Positions 43,992 through 52,117 of a DNA stretch of 64,000 nucleotides are shown here, one piece after another. Under the pieces are notes generated by a model, which made no database searches, was not told where the DNA came from, and saw only the letters and a list, made by a program, of their open reading frames with translations. Numbering within the stretch: position 1 is the stretch's first letter; the number at the start of each line of letters is the position of its first letter. A program made the translations under genes and the position numbers. Source of the stretch: Humidesulfovibrio mexicanus (GTDB lineage: Bacteria > Desulfobacterota > Desulfovibrionia > Desulfovibrionales > Desulfovibrionaceae); NCBI RefSeq assembly GCF_900188225.1, contig NZ_FZOC01000002.1, forward strand, positions 554,310 to 618,309, written 5' to 3'.

Positions 43992-45154
43992 AGATCATTC
44001 ACAGGCAGATATTCAAGGAGCTCGTCCAGTTGTTTCTGCTCATCGGCTCCTGTTTGCTGGGGCTCATTCTGGTGGGCAGGATGCTGCAGTTGCGTGAACT
44101 GCTTCTGTCGCAGAACCTGGGCGTCTTGGATATTTTGCGCCTTTTCGTCTACTTGAGCCCATTTTTCATGCTGCTGTTAACGCCCATCGCCTGCATGTTG
44201 AGCGTCTTTTTGACCTTTCTGCGCATGGCAGCGGACCGGGAGCTGACGGCGCTCAAGGCGAGCGGGGTGAGCCTGTATCAGCTTCTCCCCGCGCCGTTGC
44301 TGTTTTGCGGTGCGTGCACGCTTTTCAGCCTCTACGTTTCGCTTTACGGCGTGTCCTGGGGCATGGAGCAGTTCAAGGTTTCCCTCATGGAGTTCGCCCG
44401 CACCAAAACCAAGCTTTCATTACAGGCCGGTGTATTCAATCAGGAATTTCCTGGGCTTACGATCTATGCGCAACAGGTGGACCTGGATTCCGGGGACATA
44501 CGCTTTGTCTTTGTGCAGGATAAGACCAGCAAGGGACTCACCACGACGGTGGTCGCGCCGGAGGGCTCCGTCACTACGGATCCCGCCAAGGAGCAGATCA
44601 AGGTCATGTTCAAGAACGGCCGAATTTTCCGCCGCGAAGGCGAAAAGCTCGACGTGTTGCATTTCGGCTCCTACACGGTTCGCCTTCCCTTGGGCAACAT
44701 GCTGCGAAAGATGGGATTTGAACGCATTTCGCCAAAGGAGCTTTCCTTTGAACGGCTGCTTGAGTTCGACCGCGATTCGGAACTCATGAGCAAGGTCTTT
44801 GACCTGGACCGCGCGCGCAAGGTCAAGGTCGAGATCCAGAAGCGACTGGCCCTTCCTCTGGCGTGCCTGGTGCTGGGACTGTTTTCCGTGCCCATCGCCT
44901 GCGTCTTCCGCGCGCTCAAGCAGCAGCATGGATTGGTGTTGGCTCTTGGCGTTTTCCTGGTCTATTATTCCATGCTTTCCGTGGCGGAGAGCATGGGCGA
45001 ATCGCGCGTGGTGCCTCCTGTCATCGGCATATGGCTGCCGAATATCCTCTTTGCCCTCGCAGGAGGCGTGTTTTTTCGGCAGGCCGTGCGGGAGCGCGTT
45101 CCTGGGCCTGTGTTGTGGGCCGCGCGCAAGCTGCAGCGGAGGCGCCCGGCATGA
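43979..45154 (+). CDS. lptF: LPS export ABC transporter permease LptF
   Basis: 391 residues, YjgP/YjgQ family. Three N-terminal membrane segments (about 10-120, with VYLSPFFMLLLTPIACMLSVFLTFLR), a periplasmic beta-jellyroll domain (about 130-260) and three C-terminal segments. It carries lipopolysaccharide from the inner membrane to the LptC/LptA bridge together with LptG and LptB. The GTG at 43979 is the assigned start; TTG 43989 (LKIIHRQIFKEL) overlaps the previous stop and is a plausible alternative. Overlaps lptG by 4 nt. Confidence 0.9.
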   Translation: MRLLKIIHRQIFKELVQLFLLIGSCLLGLILVGRMLQLRELLLSQNLGVLDILRLFVYLSPFFMLLLTPIACMLSVFLTFLRMAADRELTALKASGVSLYQLLPAPLLFCGACTLFSLYVSLYGVSWGMEQFKVSLMEFARTKTKLSLQAGVFNQEFPGLTIYAQQVDLDSGDIRFVFVQDKTSKGLTTTVVAPEGSVTTDPAKEQIKVMFKNGRIFRREGEKLDVLHFGSYTVRLPLGNMLRKMGFERISPKELSFERLLEFDRDSELMSKVFDLDRARKVKVEIQKRLALPLACLVLGLFSVPIACVFRALKQQHGLVLALGVFLVYYSMLSVAESMGESRVVPPVIGIWLPNILFALAGGVFFRQAVRERVPGPVLWAARKLQRRRPA

Positions 45155-46305
45155 GCGTGAGCTTGCCGAGGCTGGGTGCGCTGGGCGGCTACCTGGTGCG
45201 CCAGAACCTCTTTTTGATGGCCACCTGTCTGGGCGCGGGCGTGTTCATCTACCTCCTCACCGATCTGGCCGACCGTCTGGAACATTTTCTGGATGCTGGC
45301 CTCGGACTGCGGCAGACATTGACCTATTTTCTGGTGAAGATGCCGCTGATCTTGTCGCAGATTTTGCCGGCGGTGTTTCTCCTCGCCGTGGTGCTGCAGA
45401 TCGGGATCATGGTTCGCAGCCGGGAGATGATGGCCTTGCGCGCGGGCGGCATGTCCATGGGCTGGTTCATTCGGTTTTTTGTGGTGTATGCGCTGGTGTG
45501 GAGCCTCGGACAGCTTGTCTTCTCCCAGTTCATTGCTTCCTATGGCGAGCGCGAGGCTTCGCGCATCTGGCGCGAGGAAGTACGCAAGCGGCAGTTGGAC
45601 AAACGCGTGGTCAAGAATCTCTGGTTCCGCGAGGGGGCGTACATTGTCCACGCCACGGAAGCTCAGCCGACGCAGAGCCGTGTCAATGATGTGACGGTCT
45701 ACGAATTCGACACCGACTCCCAGCGGTTGGAGCGCATCATGACGGCCAAGAAGGGCCTTGTGGACGAACACGGCTGGGGCCTGCTCGATGTCTGGGAGAT
45801 CGAAACCCGCGACTTCATGTCCAGCAAGCTGCTGACGAGCTTCATTCCCTTGCGGCAGGACATGCGGAGCTTTTTGAACGCCGACGTGGCCGATCGTTCC
45901 GAGCTTCCCCTATGGCGTCTGGGGCAGGTCATCGACGAATTGCGCGAGTCCGGGTCGAATGTGGAGCGACTGCGCACGGCTTGGCACGGGAAATGGTCCT
46001 ACGCCTTTTCGATTGTGGTGATGGCGCTGTTGGCCCTGGCCCTGTGTTCCTTTTTCGAGAACCTGTATGTCAATATGGTCTTGAGCCTGCTGGTTGTCTT
46101 CAGCTACTACGGTTTGTACGTGCTGGGCATCACCACCGGGCAGAAGGGGCTTTTGCCGCCGGTCGCCGGGGCGTGGCTGGCCAACACCGCCTTTGGTCTG
46201 CTTGCCGGTATGCGGCTGGCGTGGATATGCGCTCCGCGGTTCGCCGCGCGCGCGCGCCGTTGGCGCGAAGGCGTGGCGAGGCGTCTCAGCCGATCGGAGG
46301 CGTAG
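45151..46305 (+). CDS. lptG: LPS export ABC transporter permease LptG
   Basis: 384 residues, partner of LptF with the same layout: three helices, periplasmic beta domain (about 130-270), three helices near the C terminus (VVMALLALALCSFFEN and LVVFSYYGLYVLGITTGQKG). The ATG overlaps the lptF stop as ATGA. Its 3' end overlaps the convergent engB gene by 20 nt, so the two transcripts meet. Confidence 0.9.
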   Translation: MSVSLPRLGALGGYLVRQNLFLMATCLGAGVFIYLLTDLADRLEHFLDAGLGLRQTLTYFLVKMPLILSQILPAVFLLAVVLQIGIMVRSREMMALRAGGMSMGWFIRFFVVYALVWSLGQLVFSQFIASYGEREASRIWREEVRKRQLDKRVVKNLWFREGAYIVHATEAQPTQSRVNDVTVYEFDTDSQRLERIMTAKKGLVDEHGWGLLDVWEIETRDFMSSKLLTSFIPLRQDMRSFLNADVADRSELPLWRLGQVIDELRESGSNVERLRTAWHGKWSYAFSIVVMALLALALCSFFENLYVNMVLSLLVVFSYYGLYVLGITTGQKGLLPPVAGAWLANTAFGLLAGMRLAWICAPRFAARARRWREGVARRLSRSEA

Positions 46306-46906
46306 CGGCTGCTTGGGATGACTCCGGCTGGGCCGCGCAATGGTCCAAGGCGTCCCAGAGTGCGTCACGCCCCTGCCTTGTGACGCTGGAGAAGCACAGC
46401 GGAGTGGCCGCGCCGCCGAGCAGGTCGCGCCACTCGCGCTGGCGGGCCGCCTGATCGCGCTGGTTCACCTTGTCGCATTTAGTGAGCACAGGCAGGATGG
46501 GGATGCCCTGGTGTCTGAGCCAGCCGACAAGTTCCAAGTCGTTCTGCTGCGGGGACACGCGCACGTCGAGCAGCACGGCTACGGCCTTGAGGCCTGGATT
46601 GCCCGTGAGGTAGCGCTCGATGAGTTTGCCCCAGCGGGTGCGTTCCTCTTGCGAGCGCCGCGCGTACCCGTAGCCCGGCAGGTCCACCAGGGTGTAGCCG
46701 CCAGGTTCGATACGAAAATAGTTGACGCTCTGGGTCTTGCCCGGCGTGGAGCTGACCTTGGCCAGGGCCTTGCGCCCGGCCAAGCAGTTGATGAGCGAAC
46801 TCTTGCCCACGTTGGAACGTCCGGCAAGCGCCACCTGCGGTTCTTGGCAGGGCTGCATCTGGGCCAGGGTATAGGCTGTTTTGACTAAGTCGAAGGTTCG
46901 ATTCAT
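46286..46906 (-). CDS. engB: ribosome biogenesis GTP-binding protein EngB/YsxC
   Basis: 206 residues. GTPase motifs in order: G1 GRSNVGKSSL near 30, G3 DLPGYGYA near 75, G4 LTKCDKV near 145, and G5 SSVTRQG near 172. The TPGKTQSVNYF segment is switch I. It helps mature the large ribosomal subunit. The C-terminal tail (about residues 190-206) is Ala/Ser rich and overlaps the lptG end on the other strand. Confidence 0.92.
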   Translation of the reverse strand: MNRTFDLVKTAYTLAQMQPCQEPQVALAGRSNVGKSSLINCLAGRKALAKVSSTPGKTQSVNYFRIEPGGYTLVDLPGYGYARRSQEERTRWGKLIERYLTGNPGLKAVAVLLDVRVSPQQNDLELVGWLRHQGIPILPVLTKCDKVNQRDQAARQREWRDLLGGAATPLCFSSVTRQGRDALWDALDHCAAQPESSQAAATPPIG

Positions 46907-47014
46907 AGTGCTCCAGGGCGTGTTGCGCGCTGTTTTGCGCGTGGTTCCCCTTGTTGGTTGGTTTTGTCCTCCGCGTCAAGCTTTCTCCGGTACCTTCAAC
47001 CCCAGGCGGTTTCC

Positions 47015-47488
47015 ATGAGCACCCGCACCTACCTCGTTTTGAACGGTCCGAACCTTGGCCACATCGGTTCCCGCCAGCCCGAAATATACGGCACGCAAAC
47101 CCTTGATTCGCTCCCCTCTCTGCTGAAACCCATGCTGGGCGCGTCGGCGGAGGAGGTGGCGTTGCTCTTCCACCAGTCCAACTTCGAGGGCAATCTCATC
47201 GACCGGCTGGAAAAGGCCCGGACCGAAGGGGTTGCGGGCATCGCCTTCAACGCCGGGGCCCTCACCCATACCAGCCTGGCCATTGCCGATTGTCTGGCCT
47301 GGATCGGCGTGCCCTGCGTTGAGGTGCACCTGTCCAACATTTTCGCCCGTACCGATGAACCCCTCAGGCAGAAGAGCCTCATGGGGAAAAGCTGCATCGG
47401 ATGTGTTGCCGGATTCGGCATTCTCGGGTATGCGTTGGCCGTCCTGGCGCTGGAGCGGCACGCGAAGCAGCTTCAGGATACAAAATAA
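47015..47488 (+). CDS. aroQ: type II 3-dehydroquinate dehydratase
   Basis: 157 residues, the small dodecameric dehydroquinase of the shikimate pathway. Visible are LNGPNLG, the catalytic tyrosine in RQPEIYGTQTL, FHQSNFEGNLID, the catalytic histidine in FNAGALTHTSLAIADCL, and EVHLSNIFAR. Two usual residues differ: RQP instead of REP and NAGAL instead of NPGAY. The core Tyr, Asn, His and Arg remain. The start at 47015 is chosen because the family begins at TYLVLNGPN. Confidence 0.88.
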   Translation: MSTRTYLVLNGPNLGHIGSRQPEIYGTQTLDSLPSLLKPMLGASAEEVALLFHQSNFEGNLIDRLEKARTEGVAGIAFNAGALTHTSLAIADCLAWIGVPCVEVHLSNIFARTDEPLRQKSLMGKSCIGCVAGFGILGYALAVLALERHAKQLQDTK

Positions 47489-47533
47489 TCAGGCGCGACA
47501 ACGACTTGTTCGCCAGAATGCCCCGGAGGTTGA

Positions 47534-48091
47534 ATGTATTCCACGTCTGATTTCCGTCGCGGTCTCAAGATCGAGATGGATGGCAAGCCTTACGAGATCG
47601 TCGAGTTCCAGCATGTGAAGCCCGGCAAGGGCGGCGCCTTCGTGCGCACCAAACTCAGGCACATCCTCACCGGCCGCGTCATTGACGAGACTTTCCGTTC
47701 CGGCGAGAAGGTCGACAAGCCGGATATCTCCATGCAGGAAATGCAGTACCTGTACCGCGAAGGCACCGACTTCGTGTTCATGGACCTGGAGAGCTACGAG
47801 CAGAAGAACATCCCCGCCACGCAGGTAGGAGAGAAGGGCGGCTATGTGAAAGAGGGCGAAACCGTCAAGGTGATGCTCTACAACGGGGAATTGTTCGACA
47901 TGGATCTGCCCGCCTCCGTGGCTTTGGAAGTGGTGGAAACCGAGCCCGGCGTCCAGGGCGACCGCGTCACCGGCGCGTACAAGCCAGCCAAGCTCGAAAC
48001 CGGCATCACCGTCAACGTGCCCCTGTTCATCGCCCAGGGCGAGCGCATCAAGGTGGACACCCGCACCGGCGAATATCTGAGCCGCGAGTGA
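47534..48091 (+). CDS. efp: translation elongation factor P
   Basis: 185 residues, three OB-type domains. The modified-residue loop is KPGKGGAF, with Lys at about position 34. [41 protein letters not shown] closes domain III in parts: the [19 protein letters not shown] signature is present. It relieves stalling at polyproline. It lies between aroQ (45 nt) and ftsK (13 nt), probably one unit. Confidence 0.96.
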   Translation: MYSTSDFRRGLKIEMDGKPYEIVEFQHVKPGKGGAFVRTKLRHILTGRVIDETFRSGEKVDKPDISMQEMQYLYREGTDFVFMDLESYEQKNIPATQVGEKGGYVKEGETVKVMLYNGELFDMDLPASVALEVVETEPGVQGDRVTGAYKPAKLETGITVNVPLFIAQGERIKVDTRTGEYLSRE

Positions 48092-48104
48092 TCCCGGTCC
48101 GCTG

Positions 48105-50450
48105 ATGCCCGCATCCCGTAAGCCCGCCCCCAAAAGGGGCGGGCGCGTCGCAACGTTTGGCGCGGAGGGAAGAGCCACGGACACCGTCAAGTTCCGCATG
48201 GAGATTCGAGGGCTGGCCTATCTTTTCGTGGCCGCCTTCCTTGCGTTGTGCGTTTTTTCCTTTGATCCGCTGGATCCCACGTTCAATCAGGCCGTGAGCG
48301 CCGCACGCAAGACCGGCAACCTCGCCGGGCGCATCGGGTCGTACAGCGCCGGTGTGCTTGTGGAGATTTTCGGCATCGGCGCCTTGGCTTGGCCGCTGGT
48401 CATCGCCTACATCGGCCTTGCCCAGTTCGCCGAGCGGCTGCGTTTGGGTTTGTTCCGCTGGATTGGCGTCGGGCTTCTGGTCCTGAGCGTCATGGCCTGG
48501 GCAACCAAACCTTGGGCTGCGCCCTTGCCTGGCCAGGCACCGACTTTGGCCGGGGGCGGAGTCGTGGGCAAGCTCGCTGTCTCCACGACCTTTTCTTTGT
48601 TCAACTCCTGGGGTTCTGTGCTGTGCTGGCTGTTCTTGAGCGCCGTGTCCCTGCAGATCGGCTTTCAGGTGAGCTGGGGCGCGGTGTTCAAGCGTCTGCG
48701 CTCCTTTTTGTACGACCAGTGGTGCAAGCGCCGGGAACGCAACCTGCGCCGCAAGGCCGTTGAAGAAGCCGATCGCGCCACGAAACGGGACAGTCAACCC
48801 AAGGAACGGGCGGAGAAACCATCCCTGCGTTTGCTGGAGCGCCTTGGCGAGCGCATGAACCGCCGCGCCGACGAGTCGGAAACCACACGGAACACGTCCG
48901 CGTCTTCCGCTGAACCTTCCGCTGCGCCGACGGGAGCAGACATGGTGCTCAAGCCGTTCACCGCGCCAGCGCCCCAGAAGAAATCCGCGTCACGCCTCGG
49001 GCCCGGTCCGGAGCTTCCGGCCGTTGAACTGTTGCGCGAAGCCCCGACCCAGCAGGCCGTTGCCGATCCCAAGACTTTGCAGGCCAAGGCCCGGCAGCTG
49101 ACGTCCTGTCTTGCGGACTTCAACATCCAGGGCGAGATACAGCAGGTGGTGCCTGGCCCCGTGGTCACCATGTTCGAGTTCAAGCCCGCGCCAGGGGTCA
49201 AAATCAGCACCATTGCGGCGCGCAACGATGATATCGCCCTGTCGCTCAAGGCGCTGGCCGTGCGCATCGAGGCCCCGATTCCCGGCAAGGATTCCATCGG
49301 AGTGGAGATTCCCAATGAAGTGCGCCAGACCGTCAGTCTGCGTGAGGTCATCGAACACCCTGTGTTCAGCATGGCCAAGTCGCCGCTGACGCTGGCGCTC
49401 GGCAAGGACATTCAGGGTTCGCCGCAGGTGGCCGACCTCGCCTCCATGCCCCACCTGCTTGTGGCGGGCGCAACCGGCGCGGGCAAGAGCGTATGCCTGA
49501 ACGGCTTTCTTGTGTCCATGCTCTTCAAGGCCACGCCGGATCGGGTCAAGCTGCTGCTCATCGACCCCAAGCGTATTGAGCTGGCCATTTACGCCGATCT
49601 GCCGCACCTGGTGCACCCCGTGGTGACGGACATGACGCTCGCCAAAAGCGCGTTGGAATGGGCCATGAGCGAGATGGACTCGCGCTATGAGACCCTGGCC
49701 CGCCTCGGCGTGCGCAACATCGAGGGCTTCAACCAGAAGCTGGCCGACATGGGCGACAAGCGTCCTGAGGATTTGGCCGACCTTTCTCCCATGCCCTACC
49801 TGGTCATCATCATAGATGAGTTGGCCGATTTGATGATGACTGCGGCCAAGGATGTCGAGACGTGCATCGTGCGTCTGGCCCAGCTGGCGCGGGCGTCCGG
49901 CATCCACATGATTCTGGCCACCCAGCGCCCCAGCGTGGACGTGGTCACCGGGCTCATCAAAGCCAATTTTCCCACGCGCATCTCGTTTCAGGTGACCAGC
50001 CGCCACGACTCCCGCACCATTCTGGACACTGTGGGCGCGGAACGGCTGCTGGGCAAGGGCGACATGCTGTACAAGTCCGGAGGCTCCAAGCTGAAGCGAA
50101 TGCACGGCGCCTATGTGGACGAATCAGAGATTGAGGCGTTGGTGGCCTACTGGAAGGCGCGCCAGCCGCAGCAGTTCGACCTTGACTTCAGCGAATGGCG
50201 CAAGGAAGGCGAGGCCACCGGTCCCGGCGGCGGCGCGGGCGATGGCGGCGGCGTGGCCGACGATCCCATGTACGCCGAGGCTGCGGAATTTGTTGTGGGG
50301 CAGGGCCGGGCCTCCATCTCCCTCATTCAGCGCCGTTTCCGCATCGGCTTCAACCGGGCCGCCCGCTACATCGAACAGATGGAGGCCGACGGGATGCTTG
50401 GCCCCCAGGACGGCAGCAAGCCGCGCATGGTCATCAAGGGACGCGAATAG
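48105..50450 (+). CDS. ftsK: DNA translocase FtsK
   Basis: 781 residues. Four N-terminal membrane segments (about 35-190), a short Lys/Pro/Ala linker, the alpha and motor domains, and a C-terminal gamma winged helix (EAAEFVVGQGRASISLIQRR). Walker A is VAGATGAGKSVCLNGF near 455, Walker B LLLIDPKRIEL near 485, and LATQRPSVDVVTGLIKAN follows. It pumps DNA at the septum and activates XerCD at dif via the gamma domain. Length is short for the family because the linker is small. Confidence 0.95.
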   Translation: MPASRKPAPKRGGRVATFGAEGRATDTVKFRMEIRGLAYLFVAAFLALCVFSFDPLDPTFNQAVSAARKTGNLAGRIGSYSAGVLVEIFGIGALAWPLVIAYIGLAQFAERLRLGLFRWIGVGLLVLSVMAWATKPWAAPLPGQAPTLAGGGVVGKLAVSTTFSLFNSWGSVLCWLFLSAVSLQIGFQVSWGAVFKRLRSFLYDQWCKRRERNLRRKAVEEADRATKRDSQPKERAEKPSLRLLERLGERMNRRADESETTRNTSASSAEPSAAPTGADMVLKPFTAPAPQKKSASRLGPGPELPAVELLREAPTQQAVADPKTLQAKARQLTSCLADFNIQGEIQQVVPGPVVTMFEFKPAPGVKISTIAARNDDIALSLKALAVRIEAPIPGKDSIGVEIPNEVRQTVSLREVIEHPVFSMAKSPLTLALGKDIQGSPQVADLASMPHLLVAGATGAGKSVCLNGFLVSMLFKATPDRVKLLLIDPKRIELAIYADLPHLVHPVVTDMTLAKSALEWAMSEMDSRYETLARLGVRNIEGFNQKLADMGDKRPEDLADLSPMPYLVIIIDELADLMMTAAKDVETCIVRLAQLARASGIHMILATQRPSVDVVTGLIKANFPTRISFQVTSRHDSRTILDTVGAERLLGKGDMLYKSGGSKLKRMHGAYVDESEIEALVAYWKARQPQQFDLDFSEWRKEGEATGPGGGAGDGGGVADDPMYAEAAEFVVGQGRASISLIQRRFRIGFNRAARYIEQMEADGMLGPQDGSKPRMVIKGRE

Positions 50451-50479
50451 GCGCTTGAGCCTGCTGAAGCATTCCTGAA

Positions 50480-50510
50480 GCCCTGGCGATCAGCAGTCGC
50501 CAGGGCTTTT
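50480..50510 (+). terminator. terminator of ftsK
   Basis: GCCCTGGCGA (50480-50489) pairs with TCGCCAGGGC (50497-50506), 7-nt loop, followed by TTTT. The stem core is identical to the terminator at 50588-50624. Confidence 0.88.
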
Positions 50511-50587
50511 CTGTATGGCGTCCAGTCGGTGTGGGATTCAGAACCAGCCGCGATGTGCTGCGGAGACGTGTTCGTCCGGCTGGCACG

Positions 50588-50624
50588 AAAAAAGGCCCTG
50601 GCGATGCGCATCGCCAGGGCCTTT
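50588..50624 (-). terminator. terminator of the efflux operon
   Basis: AAAGGCCCTGGCGAT (50591-50605) and ATCGCCAGGGCCTTT (50610-50624) form a perfect 15-bp stem with a 4-nt loop. On the minus strand TTTTTT follows, ending the oprM transcript. Confidence 0.9.
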
Positions 50625-50647
50625 GGAATTGCCGGTGCAACGTGCGG

Positions 50648-52117
50648 CTACTGGTCCGCCGTACGTTTTTCTTCCGCCGCCTTTTCCGCCGCCAGGGCCT
50701 CCGGGCTGTCCCAACCACCTCCCAGTGCCTTGTACAAGGTAAGGGTGTTGGCCAGACGAGAGAGGCGCGCCGCGATGAGCGCCTGGCGCGAATCTGCGTA
50801 GCTGCGTTGCGAATCAAGTTTGGTGAGATAGGAGTCCACACCGTTTTCGTAGCGCAGGGTGGACAATTCGTAGCTTTTGCCCGAGGCCGCCACCAGGGAG
50901 CCCTGGGCCTTGACCTGTTCCTCCAGGGAAGCGGTCAGCGCCAGTGCGTCGGACACTTCCTTAAAGGCCGTCTGCACGGTCATTTCATATTGCGCCACCA
51001 TGATGTCGCGCTGGGCCTCGGAATACTTGACCCCGGCGCGTATGGCCCCGGTATGGAAGATGGGCAGCGTGAGCTGGGGCACGAAGGACCACGCGCCCGC
51101 CGGGGAATTGAAGAGGTCGTTTACCTGTGAGCTGGCGAAGCCTACGCTTGAGGTGATGCCGATGGACGGGAAGTAGCGCGCCCTTGCTGCGCCAATGTCG
51201 GCGTTGGCGGCTTTGAGCTGGTGTTCGGCGGCGAGAACATCCGGCCTGCGGGTCAGCACCTCGGAGGGCAACCCGGCGGGCACTGGGGTGGGCGGCGTGA
51301 TTTCCGCCAGCGACTTGGCGGGCAGCAGCTCCGGCCCAAGGGGCATTCCAACCAGCACGGCCAGGGCGTTTTCGTCCTGGGTCACCTGGGCCTCGTACTT
51401 GGCGCGCTGCACCCGAGCCGTGTCCACTGTGGTCTGGGCTTGGGCCAGCTCCAGATCGTTGGCCACGCCGAATTCATGACGCTGCCGGACGATCTCGTAA
51501 GATGCCTGTTCCGTTTCCAGAATCTCCTGGGCCAGGGCCAGCTGTTCGCGGTCCGCCGCAAGGGTCATGTAGGCCGTGGCCACCTCAGCCACGAGGGAAA
51601 GCTCCACACTGCGGCGGGAGGCCTCTGTGGCGAGGAATGTTTCAAGCGCTTCGTCCTTCAGGCTCTGGATGCGGCCGAAGAGATCAAGCTCGAATGAGCT
51701 GAAGCCGAGGCCGACGCTGTAGGTGCGGCTGGTGACGGCTTTGCCCGAGCTTGAGAGCTTGGCCGGGGTGCGGTTCATGTTGGCCCCGGCGGTTGCATCG
51801 ATCTTGGGCAGCAGGTCCGCGCGCTGGATCTGATACTGCGCCTGTGCGGCCACGATGTTCAGCGCGGCCACGCGCAGGTCGCGGTTGTTCGCCAGGGCAA
51901 GCTCGACAAGCCGTTTGGTGGGCTCGTCGGCGATGACGTTCCGCCAGTCGCGCATCGTGGTTCCAGCCTCGGCCTTGGCTCCAGTGCCGCTTGTCCAGTC
52001 TGACGGGAGCGGGGGCTTGGGCTGGACGTATTTGGGCGCCAGGGTGCATCCCCCGGCGAAGATCGGGAGCAGGGCGGCCAGGCACACGGCCGCTACAGTC
52101 TTTTGGTTTGGGCGCAT
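50648..52117 (-). CDS. outer membrane efflux lipoprotein (NodT/OprM type)
   Basis: 489 residues. The signal LAALLPIFAGGCTLAP has a lipobox (AGGC), then the TolC-like fold with two repeats: SVELSLVAEVATAYMTLAAD, RRPDVLAAEHQLKAANADIGAARARYFPSIGI (interrupted here) and ISVLRYENGV-type TLRYENGVDSYLTKLD. It forms the outer-membrane channel of the tripartite pump. Start at ATG 52117 with GAGGTG upstream, overlapping the RND gene's stop by one base. Confidence 0.9.
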   Translation of the reverse strand: MRPNQKTVAAVCLAALLPIFAGGCTLAPKYVQPKPPLPSDWTSGTGAKAEAGTTMRDWRNVIADEPTKRLVELALANNRDLRVAALNIVAAQAQYQIQRADLLPKIDATAGANMNRTPAKLSSSGKAVTSRTYSVGLGFSSFELDLFGRIQSLKDEALETFLATEASRRSVELSLVAEVATAYMTLAADREQLALAQEILETEQASYEIVRQRHEFGVANDLELAQAQTTVDTARVQRAKYEAQVTQDENALAVLVGMPLGPELLPAKSLAEITPPTPVPAGLPSEVLTRRPDVLAAEHQLKAANADIGAARARYFPSIGITSSVGFASSQVNDLFNSPAGAWSFVPQLTLPIFHTGAIRAGVKYSEAQRDIMVAQYEMTVQTAFKEVSDALALTASLEEQVKAQGSLVAASGKSYELSTLRYENGVDSYLTKLDSQRSYADSRQALIAARLSRLANTLTLYKALGGGWDSPEALAAEKAAEEKRTADQ

